47,913 bases of DNA from Rhodobacterales bacterium (lineage in GTDB: Bacteria > Pseudomonadota > Alphaproteobacteria > Rhodobacterales > Rhodobacteraceae), in contig JAAFHX010000006.1 of NCBI GenBank assembly GCA_013297695.1, positions 1 through 47,913 on the forward strand, written 5' to 3'. The position numbers were made by a program, and so were the translations under genes. The notes below the pieces were generated by a model. It was not told where the DNA came from and did not search any database. It saw nothing but the letters and a program-made list of their open reading frames with translations. How positions within the stretch are numbered: the first letter of the stretch is position 1; each line of letters opens with the position of its first letter. This document shows positions 17,425 to 25,972 of this stretch, one piece after another.

Positions 17425-17696
17425 CACCCGACGACCTTCTTCCACGCGCGGATCGTCACGCTGTCGAACAGCCCGGCCTTGGCATAGGGGTCGGCCTCGG
17501 CCCAGGCCTGCGCCTCGGCCAGCGTATTGACCATCAGCACGATCAGCGATCCGGTCATCGACCCGTCGGAGTCCAGAAACGGCCCGGCCATCTCGACAAC
17601 GCCGCTCTGCTCGATATGCGCCAGATGGGCCGCGCGGTTTTCCATCCGCACCGGCAGGGCGCCGGGGCGGTCGATGCAGATCAGGGCGACGCGCAT
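17424..17696 (-). CDS. YciI-like protein
   Basis: 90 residues with a ferredoxin-like YciI fold. It starts MRVALICIDRPGAL, has RAAHLAHI, then MAGPFLDSDGSMTGSL and the DPYAKAGLF segment that marks the family. Catalytic-type His and Asp residues are kept. YciI relatives resemble muconolactone isomerase, but the cellular role is unknown. It lies 3 bp after gpsA and overlaps the EVE gene by 4 bp, so it is inside an operon (tsaD-gpsA-yciI-EVE). Confidence 0.88.
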   Translation of the reverse strand: MRVALICIDRPGALPVRMENRAAHLAHIEQSGVVEMAGPFLDSDGSMTGSLIVLMVNTLAEAQAWAEADPYAKAGLFDSVTIRAWKKVVG

Positions 17697-17699
17697 GGT

Positions 17700-18647
17700 C
17701 TATTCCTTCTTCAGGGGGCGTGACATCAGCCCGGCAACAGCGCGGTCCAGCGGCAGCGCCCCGTCGATCAGGGCGGCCACCATAGCCGTCACCGGCATGT
17801 CGATGCCGTGCTTCGTGCCAAGCCTAGCCGCCGCCCGTGCCGTTGCAACCCCTTCGACAGTGGCCGAAGCATCGATGGCAAGACCCCGGCCCATGGCCTG
17901 CCCGGCGCGAAAGTTGCGCGACTGGTCCGAGGTGCAGGTCAACACCAGATCGCCAAGGCCCGACAGCCCGGCCAGTGTTTCCGCCCTGGCCCCAAGCGCC
18001 ACGGCCAGCCGCACCATCTCGGCATGGCCGCGCGTCATCAGGGCCGCGCGGGCCGAGGCCCCCAGTCCCGCCCCGATGACGATCCCTGCCGCCAGTGCGA
18101 TCACGTTCTTCAGGGCCCCGCCCAGTTCCGCGCCGATCACATCGTCGCTGCGATAAAGCCGCAGGACCGGAGTGGACAGGGCCCGCTGCATCGCCTCGCC
18201 CGCTGAAGCATCGGCACAGGCCAGCGTCAGCGCCGTCGGCAGACCCCGCGCGATGTCGGCGGCAAAGCTGGGGCCGGTCAGGATGGCGGCAGTTGCGCGC
18301 GGGCAGGCGGCGGCAAGGGTCGCCACCGGGCCAAGACCGGTGACAAGGTCGATCCCCTTGCAGCAGGCCACCAGCGCCTTGCCGTCCAGCAGCGCACCCG
18401 TGGTCACCATGAACCCGGCCAGCACCTGCGTGGGCACCGCCAGCAGCAGGGTTTCCGCCTGCGCGGCCTGTGCAAGGTCTGTCGTGGTGCGCAGCGCAAC
18501 CGGCAGCGCAACGCCGGGAAGCCGCCGTGCCGCGCCGCCGGCAAACGCATGGGCATCGCGCGCCCACAGCACCACCTCGCGCCCCTCGCGCGACAGGGCC
18601 ACCGCCAGCGCCGTCCCGAAGGCACCCGCGCCCAGCACGGCGATCAT
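17700..18647 (-). CDS. gpsA: Glycerol-3-phosphate dehydrogenase [NAD(P)+]
   Basis: 315 residues. The Rossmann motif [10 protein letters not shown] is at about 6-15, the middle has KGID and LTGPSFA, the catalytic lysine region is [13 protein letters not shown], and [12 protein letters not shown] and RNFRAG follow. It reduces dihydroxyacetone phosphate to sn-glycerol-3-phosphate for phospholipid synthesis. Its ATG overlaps the tsaD stop as ATGA. Slightly short of the 330-residue average but with all landmarks. Confidence 0.95.
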   Translation of the reverse strand: MIAVLGAGAFGTALAVALSREGREVVLWARDAHAFAGGAARRLPGVALPVALRTTTDLAQAAQAETLLLAVPTQVLAGFMVTTGALLDGKALVACCKGIDLVTGLGPVATLAAACPRATAAILTGPSFAADIARGLPTALTLACADASAGEAMQRALSTPVLRLYRSDDVIGAELGGALKNVIALAAGIVIGAGLGASARAALMTRGHAEMVRLAVALGARAETLAGLSGLGDLVLTCTSDQSRNFRAGQAMGRGLAIDASATVEGVATARAAARLGTKHGIDMPVTAMVAALIDGALPLDRAVAGLMSRPLKKE

Positions 18648-19726
18648 GCCTTGGCCCCGCGCTTGCCGGACCCGATCATCGCCGGGGCGGCCCCGTCCAG
18701 CGGCCAGCGCGGACGGGCGACAAGGTCGGTACCGGGGGCCACCCCTGCCCGCAGCCGCTCGATCCCCGCCCAGGCGATCATCGCCCCGTTATCGGTGCAC
18801 AGCCGCAGGGGCGGGGCAAGGAACCGCGCGCCCGCAGCCGTTGCCACCGCCTGAAGCCGCGCCCGGATCGTGCCATTTGCCGCCACGCCGCCCGCAACGG
18901 CCAGAACCGGAACCCCGGTCTGTTCCAGCGCACGGCGGGTCTTTTCCGCGAGCACATCGGCCACGGCTGCCTGGAACCCGGCACAAAGGTCGCGCCGGTC
19001 CTGCAGGCGCAGCCCACCCTCGGCGGCAACGCGCGCATCGCGCAGACGCAGGACGGCCGTCTTGAGGCCCGAAAACGACAGGTCGCACCCGGCCCGGTCC
19101 AGCAGCGGGCGCGGCAGGGCAAAGCGGGCGGGGTCGCCCATGGCCGCCTCGGCCTCGACCGCCGGGCCGCCGGGCTGGGGCAGGCCCAACAGCTTGGCCA
19201 CCTTGTCGAACGCCTCGCCCGGTGCATCGTCGATTGTGCCGCCAAGGCGGTGGAATGCCTCCGCCCCCTCGACCAGCAGCACCTGGCAATGCCCGCCCGA
19301 CACCAGCAGCATCAGGTAGGGAAAGACCAGCCCGTCGGTCAGCCGCGGGGTCAGCGCGTGGCCCGCCAGATGGTTCACCCCGATCAGCGGCAGACCGGTC
19401 GCCGCCGCCAGACCGCGCGCGCACATCACCCCCGCCAGCACGCCGCCGATCAGGCCGGGGCCGGAGGTGACCGCGATTCCGTCCAGGTCGCGCAGACCCA
19501 GCCCCGCCTCGGCCAGCGCCTGCTCCACGGCAAGATCCATCCGTTCGGCATGGGCGCGCGCGGCGATTTCCGGTACCACGCCGCCGAAGGCCGCATGCAG
19601 CGCGGTCTGGCCCAGCACCACTGACGACAGGATTGCGCCCGCCTGTCCCGGAACATGGCGCACCACCGCTGCGGCGGTGTCGTCGCAACTGCTTTCCAGA
19701 CCCAGAAGCGTCAGCGTTCCGTCCAT
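18644..19726 (-). CDS. tsaD: TsaD, tRNA threonylcarbamoyl transferase subunit
   Basis: A 360-residue ASKHA-fold protein. It begins [10 protein letters not shown], and the metal-binding HxxxH is His119 and His123 in NHLAGHAL. Nucleotide-site segments are VSGGHCQ and [10 protein letters not shown]. It transfers the threonylcarbamoyl group onto A37 of tRNAs together with TsaB and TsaE. It is the first gene of a four-gene minus-strand operon and is divergent from hemD, with a 75-bp gap holding both promoters. tRNA-Thr, a t6A substrate, is also encoded in the window. Confidence 0.96.
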   Translation of the reverse strand: MDGTLTLLGLESSCDDTAAAVVRHVPGQAGAILSSVVLGQTALHAAFGGVVPEIAARAHAERMDLAVEQALAEAGLGLRDLDGIAVTSGPGLIGGVLAGVMCARGLAAATGLPLIGVNHLAGHALTPRLTDGLVFPYLMLLVSGGHCQVLLVEGAEAFHRLGGTIDDAPGEAFDKVAKLLGLPQPGGPAVEAEAAMGDPARFALPRPLLDRAGCDLSFSGLKTAVLRLRDARVAAEGGLRLQDRRDLCAGFQAAVADVLAEKTRRALEQTGVPVLAVAGGVAANGTIRARLQAVATAAGARFLAPPLRLCTDNGAMIAWAGIERLRAGVAPGTDLVARPRWPLDGAAPAMIGSGKRGAKA

Positions 19727-19801
19727 GCCCCGCCCGATGCCCGCCCCGATATCCCGCCGCGCCGATTGTCAGCCCGTCCGGGCGCAGGTAACACCGACCC
19801 C

Positions 19802-20542
19802 ATGGCCAGACAATCCCGCCCGGCGGTGCTGCCGCCCTTCCTTCTGACCCGCCCGGTTGCGCAGGGCGACCGTTTCGCAGACGCGGTTCGCGCCCGGTTC
19901 GGACCGCAGGCGCGGGTCGTGCTGTCGCCCCTTCTGGTGCCGCAATTCCTGACCCCCGACCTGCCCGACCAGGTTGCGGGAGTGATCTTTACCTCGGAAA
20001 CCGGCGTTGCGGCGCTGTGTCTGCTGCGGCCGGCCGACGGTCTGCCGGCATGGTGTGTCGGTGACCGCACTGCGCAGGCGGCCCGGCAGGCAGGCTACCA
20101 TGCCCGGTCTGCGGCGGGGGATGCGGCTGCCCTGGTTGCGGCGATCCTGACGGCGGCCCCCGGTGGCCCGTTGCTGCACGCGCGCGGCGCGGACAGCCGC
20201 GGTGCCGTGGCCGAACGCCTGACCTCTGCGGGCATCCCCACGGGTGAGGCGCTGGTCTATGCCCAAAGGCCTGCCCCCCTGACAGCCGGGGCGCGGCATC
20301 TGCTGGCCGGGGCAGGGCCGGTCTTGCTGCCCCTGTTTTCGCCGCGCACGGCACAGCTTCTTGTCGCTGCCCTTGCCGATATTCCGGCCCCTGCCCCGTT
20401 GTGGATCGCCGCCCTCAGCCCGGCCGTCGCCGACGCGGCGGCCCCGCTTGGCCCCGCCCGGCAGGTCATCGCCCGCCGTCCCGATGCCCCCGCCCTGCTT
20501 GATGCCGCCGAAGGTCTGATCGCCGCACCCGCGCAGCCTTGA
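19802..20542 (+). CDS. hemD: Uroporphyrinogen-III synthase
   Basis: A 246-residue HemD. The family diverges strongly, but the pattern LLTRPVAQGDRFADAV at the N-terminus, FTSETGVAAL, WCVGDRTAQAARQAGY and LLHARGADSRGAVAERL is characteristic, and gene context (followed by a mitofilin-like gene and hemY) is the standard alphaproteobacterial one. It closes hydroxymethylbilane to uroporphyrinogen III. ATG 19802 is chosen; the open frame upstream overlaps the tsaD promoter side and is not family-like. Confidence 0.9.
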   Translation: MARQSRPAVLPPFLLTRPVAQGDRFADAVRARFGPQARVVLSPLLVPQFLTPDLPDQVAGVIFTSETGVAALCLLRPADGLPAWCVGDRTAQAARQAGYHARSAAGDAAALVAAILTAAPGGPLLHARGADSRGAVAERLTSAGIPTGEALVYAQRPAPLTAGARHLLAGAGPVLLPLFSPRTAQLLVAALADIPAPAPLWIAALSPAVADAAAPLGPARQVIARRPDAPALLDAAEGLIAAPAQP

Positions 20543-20615
20543 AGCCGCCCCGTTGCCCGGCATAAGGTTGCGCCGATGGGGAAGGCGACCCTCCCCGATA
20601 CACGGAGGACCGGCT

Positions 20616-21908
20616 GTGGCAGATCATCAGAAACCCGCCGAGGAACCCCTTGTTCCGGATCAGATTTCCAGCAGCAGCGACGGGCCCGACGCCGTTACCC
20701 CGGACCCGGACCGTGCGGAACCGATTCCCGATGCCGAAGTGGTGGAGGATCGCCCCGTCCCGCCGCCCGAGCCTGCGCCGCGGCCTGCGATGCAGGAACC
20801 GGCCGCCCCCGCAGCCCCCCCGCCGCGCCGGTCGGGTGCGTTCATCGGCTTTCTGACCGGGGGCGTGATTGCGGCTGCGGGTGGCTTCGCGCTGGCGCGC
20901 TATGTGCCTGACGGTTGGCCCCTTCGCGATACCGGGGCGCTGAAGGCGCAGGTCGAGCAGCAGGCGGCGATGATGGCCGACCTCAAGACCCAGATCGACG
21001 CGCTGGCGGCACGCGAGACGCCCGATGTCGGGGCCGAACTGGCCACGCTGCGCGCCGAGCTTGAGCAAAAGCTGGCGGCCCTGCCTGCGGCACCGGACAC
21101 CGCCGCGCTGGCGGACACGGCGCGCAGTGCTGCCGAAGCCGCCCTCGCCGGTCTTGAGACGCGGCTGGCGGCGGTTGAATCCCGCCCTGTCGGCAGCGGG
21201 GTTGCCGGTGCGACGGGGGACGGAGTGTCGCAGGACGCTCTCGCGGCCTATGACCAGGAACTCCAGGCGCTGAAAGCTGCTGTGGAAAGCCAGTCGGCGG
21301 CAGGTGCGGGGGCGACGGAAGAACTGAAGGCGCTGGCCGCCGCCACCGAAAGCCAGCTTGCCGCCGCCGCCGCCGAGGCCGAAAAGCTGCGCGCCGAGGC
21401 CGAGGCTGCCGGTCAGGCTGCCATGGCGCGCGCCGCCGTGACCCGCATTCTGGCGGCACTTGACGCGGGTGGTCCGTTTTCCTCTGCCGTGGCCGAGCTG
21501 ACCGAAACCGGGCACGAGGTTCCCGCCGTGCTGGCCGATGTCGCCGTGACCGGCGTGCCGACGCTGCCTGACCTGCAGCGCGCCTTTCCCGATGCCGCGC
21601 GGGCGGCACTGGATGCCGCGCTGAAGGCGAACATGGGCGAAAGCTGGACAGACAGGGTTGCGTCCTATCTGCGCACGCAGACCGGGGCACGGTCGCTGGT
21701 TCCGCTGGAGGGCAATGACCCCGACGCCGTTCTGTCGCGCGCCGAGGCCGCGCTTGACGCAGGTCAGGTCGGCGTCGCACTGACCGAACTTTCCGCCCTG
21801 CCTGACGCGGCGCAACCCGCGCTTGCAGGCTGGATTGCCGCCGCCACCCAACGCGAGGCTGCCTCTGCCGCCGTCGCTGCCCTTTCCACCGCCATGGACG
21901 CGAAGTGA
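20616..21908 (+). CDS. Mitofilin-like inner-membrane protein (COG4223)
   Basis: 430 residues with an acidic, proline-rich cytoplasmic N-terminus (about 1-70), one transmembrane helix (about 74-95), an Ala/Glu-rich coiled coil (about 105-260) and a conserved C-terminal domain. This layout matches alphaproteobacterial homologues of mitochondrial Mic60 encoded between hemD and hemY, which shape intracytoplasmic membranes in phototrophic relatives. The start is a GTG at 20616 with GGAGG seven nt upstream; the open frame extends back but without a ribosome site. Likely cotranscribed with hemD and hemY. Confidence 0.88.
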   Translation: MADHQKPAEEPLVPDQISSSSDGPDAVTPDPDRAEPIPDAEVVEDRPVPPPEPAPRPAMQEPAAPAAPPPRRSGAFIGFLTGGVIAAAGGFALARYVPDGWPLRDTGALKAQVEQQAAMMADLKTQIDALAARETPDVGAELATLRAELEQKLAALPAAPDTAALADTARSAAEAALAGLETRLAAVESRPVGSGVAGATGDGVSQDALAAYDQELQALKAAVESQSAAGAGATEELKALAAATESQLAAAAAEAEKLRAEAEAAGQAAMARAAVTRILAALDAGGPFSSAVAELTETGHEVPAVLADVAVTGVPTLPDLQRAFPDAARAALDAALKANMGESWTDRVASYLRTQTGARSLVPLEGNDPDAVLSRAEAALDAGQVGVALTELSALPDAAQPALAGWIAAATQREAASAAVAALSTAMDAK

Positions 21909-21915
21909 GGCTGCG

Positions 21916-23355
21916 ATGATCTGGTCCCTGATCAAGGTTCTTCTTTTCGTGACCATCGTGGCCGCGCTGACGCTTGGCGCGGGCTACCTGACCGACAGCG
22001 GCGAGGGGATGCGCGTCGCCGTGGCCGGCTATGAATTCACGCTTGGCCCGTTGCAGGCGGTGATCGTGGCGCTGGTGCTGCTGGCCATCGTCTGGCTGGT
22101 GGTGCGGCTGGTCGGGCTGCTGATGGCGGTCCTGCATTTTCTGAACGGGGACGAGACCGCGATTTCGCGCTATTTCGACCGCAACCGCGAACGCAAGGGG
22201 TATGAGGCGCTGTCCGAAGGCATCGTGGCGCTGGCCTCGGGCGAGGGGAAGCTGGCGATGTCGCGCGCGGCCAAGGCTGAACGTTACCTGCGGCGGCCGG
22301 AACTGACCGCCGTGCTGACCGCGCAGGCCGCCGAGGCGGCAGGCGACACGCGCAAGGCAACCGAGGCCTACAAGTCGCTGCTGTCCGACCCCGCGTCGCG
22401 CTTCATCGGCGTGCGCGGCCTGATGAAGCAGAAGCTGGCCGAGGGCGACCGGGAAACCGCGCTCAAGCTGGCCGAGAAGGCCTTTGAACTGAAGCCGAAG
22501 CACGCCGAGACACAGGATATCCTGTTGCAGTTGCAGGCCGAGACCGCCGACTGGAAGGGCGCGCGGGCCACCCTGGGCGCACAGCGGCAGACCGGCACCC
22601 TGCCGCGCGACGTGCACCGCCGCCGCGATGCCGTGCTGGCCCTGCAACAGGCCAAGGGCGTGCTGGACGAAACGGCCAGCATCGAGGCGCAGGAGGCCGC
22701 GATCGAGGCGCAGAAGCTGTCGCCCGACCTGATTCCGGCCTCGGCCATGGCGGCGCGGGCCTATATCGCCAAGGGCGATGCCAAGAACGCGACACGGGTG
22801 CTGAAAAAGGCCTGGGCCATGAACCCGCACCCCGACCTCGCTGCTGCCTTCGCCGAAATCGACCCGGGCGAAACGGCACAGGACCGCGTGAAGCGGTTCC
22901 GCACGCTGACCGCGATCAACCCCGAGAATGACGAGACGCGGATGCTGCTGGCCGAACTGAACCTTGCCGCCGAAGATTTCCCGGCGGCCCGGCGCGCGCT
23001 TGGCGATCTGGTGACGCGGCATCCGACGCGGCGTAGCCTGGCGATCATGGCGGCCATCGAACGCGGGGAAGGGGCCGACGAGGCTGTGGTGCGCGGCTGG
23101 CTGGCCCGAACCCTGACTGCGCCACGCGGCCCGCAATGGTGCTGCGACAAATGCCAGAGCGTCCATGCCTCGTGGGGGCCGATCTGCGCGAACTGCGGTG
23201 GGTTCGACACGCTGAGCTGGCGCGAGCCGGTCGAGGGAACCGGGCCAAGTGCCACACAATCGGAACTGCTGCCACTGCTGGTGGGGATGCAGACCGAGAA
23301 ACCGGCGGATATCGAGGCCGAAGCCCTGGCCGACGCCAAGGGCGCGCGGTCCTGA
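21916..23355 (+). CDS. hemY: HemY-type membrane TPR protein with C-terminal zinc ribbon
   Basis: 479 residues. Two N-terminal transmembrane helices (about 5-27 and 36-60) precede a HemY_N segment (HFLNGDETAISRYFDRNRER) and TPR-like helical repeats. The C-terminus has two CxxC pairs, Cys410/Cys413 and Cys424/Cys427, typical of a zinc ribbon like the rubredoxin-type tail of LapB. This HemY is not the Bacillus oxidase of that name; it is placed in tetrapyrrole loci but its exact role is unclear. It starts 7 bp after the mitofilin gene and ends 3 bp from a convergent kinase gene. Confidence 0.9.
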   Translation: MIWSLIKVLLFVTIVAALTLGAGYLTDSGEGMRVAVAGYEFTLGPLQAVIVALVLLAIVWLVVRLVGLLMAVLHFLNGDETAISRYFDRNRERKGYEALSEGIVALASGEGKLAMSRAAKAERYLRRPELTAVLTAQAAEAAGDTRKATEAYKSLLSDPASRFIGVRGLMKQKLAEGDRETALKLAEKAFELKPKHAETQDILLQLQAETADWKGARATLGAQRQTGTLPRDVHRRRDAVLALQQAKGVLDETASIEAQEAAIEAQKLSPDLIPASAMAARAYIAKGDAKNATRVLKKAWAMNPHPDLAAAFAEIDPGETAQDRVKRFRTLTAINPENDETRMLLAELNLAAEDFPAARRALGDLVTRHPTRRSLAIMAAIERGEGADEAVVRGWLARTLTAPRGPQWCCDKCQSVHASWGPICANCGGFDTLSWREPVEGTGPSATQSELLPLLVGMQTEKPADIEAEALADAKGARS

Positions 23356-23358
23356 CGG

Positions 23359-24777
23359 TCACGCCTCGGTCGGGTCCTCCAACTGCGGCAGGCGGATCAC
23401 CGTGACACTGCACGGCGCTTCGGCCACCACCCGGCTGGACACCGACCCAAGAAAGCGGCGCGTGGTCGAATGGCCGCGCGCGCCCATCAGGATGTGGTCC
23501 ACATGGTTGTGGGCCGCATAGTCCAGGATAGCCGTTCCGGGATCGGGGTTTTCCAGCACCGAGAAGGTCACCCGTTCCTCGGTCAGGTCCAGCCCCGCAG
23601 CCCAGGTGCGCAAACCCACAAGACGGCTGACGTGGATGTGGTTTCCCGCGTCATCCACCACCTGGTCGATGCCCAGCCGGGCGGTCTTGATGACGTTGAC
23701 GCAGGCCACCCGGGCGTCGGGCTGGATCACCAGCATCCGCTGCACCGACATCAGCAGCCGGTCGGCCAGCCCTTCCGTCTCGGGCGACAGGTCCACCGCC
23801 ACCATCAGGATCGGGGCCTTGTCGATCTGCGCCGGAAGGCCGGGCGGCGGGGCAAAGCCGCGCACGCGCCGCATCTTCCGCCAGCGGCGGAACAGGGCCA
23901 GCGTGCTGTCGGTCTCGGTTCGCCGCCCGCGCTCGGTGATCTCGACCTGCACCGGGTGCTGCAGGTCGAACAGCAACTGCGCCGCCGACTGGTAGCGTTT
24001 CGCCGGGTCCACCTCCAGCGCGCGCAGGATCACCTCCTGCAGCCATTCCGGAATCTCCGGGTTCAGCTTGCGCGGCGGCACCGGGCGGCGCCAGAGCCGC
24101 CTGCGTACCTGCTTCAGCCGTTCCGGCTTGCCGAAGGGCAGCTTGCCGGTCGCCAGTTCGTAGATCATCGCACCAAGCGCGAAGACATCGCTGCGCAGGT
24201 CGTCGCGGCGGCGCAGATACTGTTCCGGCGCGATATAGGGGAAGGTGCCCATCGGAATGCTGAATTCCTCGGCCAGCAGGTCGGGCAACCGGTCATGCCG
24301 CGACAGGCCGAAGTCGATGAAGACGATGGTCCCGTCGGCCCGGGTCAGGATGTTGTCGGGCTTGAGGTCCAGGTGAATCACATGCTGGCGGTGCAGCGCA
24401 TGCAGGGCCGAGGCGATCCGCGCCGCCCAGTCCACCACCTGCGGCACCGGCAAGGGGGCCGTGCCGAACAGCGCCAGAAGCGAGGCCCCGGCGATCCGTT
24501 CCGTCACCAGATAAGGCATCACCGCGAAATCGCCGACCGCGATCACCTTGGGCACATGCGGCCCGGTCAGGCGCGGCATGATCATCTGCTCGACCTCGAA
24601 ACCCACGATGGTCGGACCGTCGTCGCCATCCAGGATCGTGGGCACCTTGAGGATCATCGGCAGCGCGTGGTCGGGGTGCGTCACCTCCCACACCGTGGCA
24701 AAGCCGCCCCGGTGCAGCAGCGGCCCAAGGGTAAAGCCGTCGATCTGCAACCCCTCGGTGGGCCGTATCAGGGGCAT
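23359..24777 (-). CDS. Ser/Thr protein kinase fused to a universal stress protein domain
   Basis: 472 residues. The kinase domain (about 12-275) has a glycine loop HRGGFATVW, lysine 44, a catalytic loop HLDLKPDN with Asp137 (HLD instead of HRD) and DFG at 155-157, followed by APEQY. A basic linker leads to a UspA-like domain (about 315-465) with the ATP-binding pattern GARGHSTTRRFLGSVS. The fusion couples phosphorylation to nucleotide or stress sensing; targets are unknown. There is no transmembrane segment. It is 7 bp downstream of the phosphoesterase gene in the same direction and convergent with hemY. Confidence 0.93.
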   Translation of the reverse strand: MPLIRPTEGLQIDGFTLGPLLHRGGFATVWEVTHPDHALPMILKVPTILDGDDGPTIVGFEVEQMIMPRLTGPHVPKVIAVGDFAVMPYLVTERIAGASLLALFGTAPLPVPQVVDWAARIASALHALHRQHVIHLDLKPDNILTRADGTIVFIDFGLSRHDRLPDLLAEEFSIPMGTFPYIAPEQYLRRRDDLRSDVFALGAMIYELATGKLPFGKPERLKQVRRRLWRRPVPPRKLNPEIPEWLQEVILRALEVDPAKRYQSAAQLLFDLQHPVQVEITERGRRTETDSTLALFRRWRKMRRVRGFAPPPGLPAQIDKAPILMVAVDLSPETEGLADRLLMSVQRMLVIQPDARVACVNVIKTARLGIDQVVDDAGNHIHVSRLVGLRTWAAGLDLTEERVTFSVLENPDPGTAILDYAAHNHVDHILMGARGHSTTRRFLGSVSSRVVAEAPCSVTVIRLPQLEDPTEA

Positions 24778-24784
24778 CGCGTCC

Positions 24785-25525
24785 TCACTTTCCGGCCAGA
24801 AGCCGTTCGGCCAGCGGTTCGGGCAACCCGGCGGCGCGCAGCTTGCGGGCGGTCGTCGCCACGTCGTAGGACACGCGGCGAAAGGTCAGGTCATTGGTCG
24901 CGGTGTCCAGCACGGCATAGCCCGCCGCCGGACTGCCGTCGCGTGGCTGGCCCACCGCGCCCAAGACCGCCAGCCAGCGGCGCGAGCGCAACAGCGGGAT
25001 CGGCGCGCCCATGGGCACGTTATGGTCCCGCACGTCGCCCCGTGCGTCACAGGTCAGAAGCTGCGGCCGGTGGACATGGCCGCAGAAGATCAGCCGGGCG
25101 TCACAGACCCGGAAGCTGGGCATCGCGCGGCTGGCGCTGGTCACATAGATCCAGCCCGCAGGGTCGTTGGCGCTGGCATGGACCAGCAGCACGTCGCCCA
25201 GGGTCTGCGTCAGTGGCAGGGCCGCCAGAAAAGACGTCTGCGCGGCATCGAGCCTTTGGCGCGTCCAGTCCAGCGCCTTGCGCGCAACGCCGTTCAGGCT
25301 GACCGACGGATCGGAGACGGCGGCATCGTGATTCCCCTGCACGCAGACCGCTCCGGCCCCGACCAGCGCCTGCACCCGCGAAACGCACCATTCCGGGTCG
25401 GGTCCATAGCCGACCAGATCGCCCAGAATGGCGAACTTGTCTATGTCGCGCCGACCCGCATCGGACAGCACGGCCTCCAGGGCCTCGCGGTTGGCATGGA
25501 TGTCGGTCATCAGGGCCAGTCGCAT
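24785..25525 (-). CDS. Metallophosphoesterase (calcineurin-like)
   Basis: 246 residues with all metal-binding blocks: D8 and H10 (TDIHAN), GDLVGYGPDP with Asp36, GNHD at 64-67, and GHVHRPQ near residue 150. The family includes YfcE-like phosphodiesterases and protein phosphatases. Cotranscription with the kinase-USP gene makes an opposing phosphatase an attractive guess, but this is inference only. ATG 25525 is chosen as it starts directly on the first beta strand; the open frame allows 22 more residues. Confidence 0.88.
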   Translation of the reverse strand: MRLALMTDIHANREALEAVLSDAGRRDIDKFAILGDLVGYGPDPEWCVSRVQALVGAGAVCVQGNHDAAVSDPSVSLNGVARKALDWTRQRLDAAQTSFLAALPLTQTLGDVLLVHASANDPAGWIYVTSASRAMPSFRVCDARLIFCGHVHRPQLLTCDARGDVRDHNVPMGAPIPLLRSRRWLAVLGAVGQPRDGSPAAGYAVLDTATNDLTFRRVSYDVATTARKLRAAGLPEPLAERLLAGK

Positions 25526-25767
25526 CCGTGAATTCCGGTTCGCGATCAGGAAAGTCTGCCCAAGCCTAGGCATCGCGCCCCGTCGGCGCAAGCCCGCGCC
25601 GATGGCAGGACAGGCGCTGCGAAATTGGGGCTACCCACCCCGGGGAAAGGTTGCTAAGAGCACGCTCGCGCACAGAAGGGAAGTTCCGGTTGCGGACCCC
25701 CCTCTGGCGTAGGCGCATTCCTGCTGGGCGATCTGTCGCCCGGAAAAGGATGCGGCGACCGGGAAGT

Positions 25768-25843
25768 GCCGCTGTAGCTCAGCTGGTAGAGCACGTCATT
25801 CGTAATGATGGGGTCGGGGGTTCGAGTCCCTTCAGCGGCACCA
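25768..25843 (+). tRNA. tRNA-Thr (CGT anticodon)
   Basis: A full cloverleaf can be drawn: acceptor stem GCCGCTG (25768-25774) with CAGCGGC (25833-25839), D stem GCTC/GAGC, anticodon stem 25794-25798 with 25806-25810, anticodon CGT at 25801-25803, T arm with GGTTCGAGTCC, discriminator A and an encoded CCA. The 176 bp before it (25592-25767) contain no gene. Confidence 0.97.
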
Positions 25844-25972
25844 CTTCCCGTTCCGGACGGACCTTGGCGCTATCCCCGTTCGCCGCTGCAGATGCGGCGG
25901 ACTGCGCGCTTGCCTGAATGGCCGCCAAGGCGCAGACTGCCGCAATCGGCGTTCAGCGCGGGGATCAGATCG

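Noticed and set aside
20983-23259. A 758-codon minus-strand frame opposite the mitofilin and hemY genes
   Set aside because: Its composition is that of a shadow frame, and both opposite-strand genes have clear family motifs and ribosome sites.
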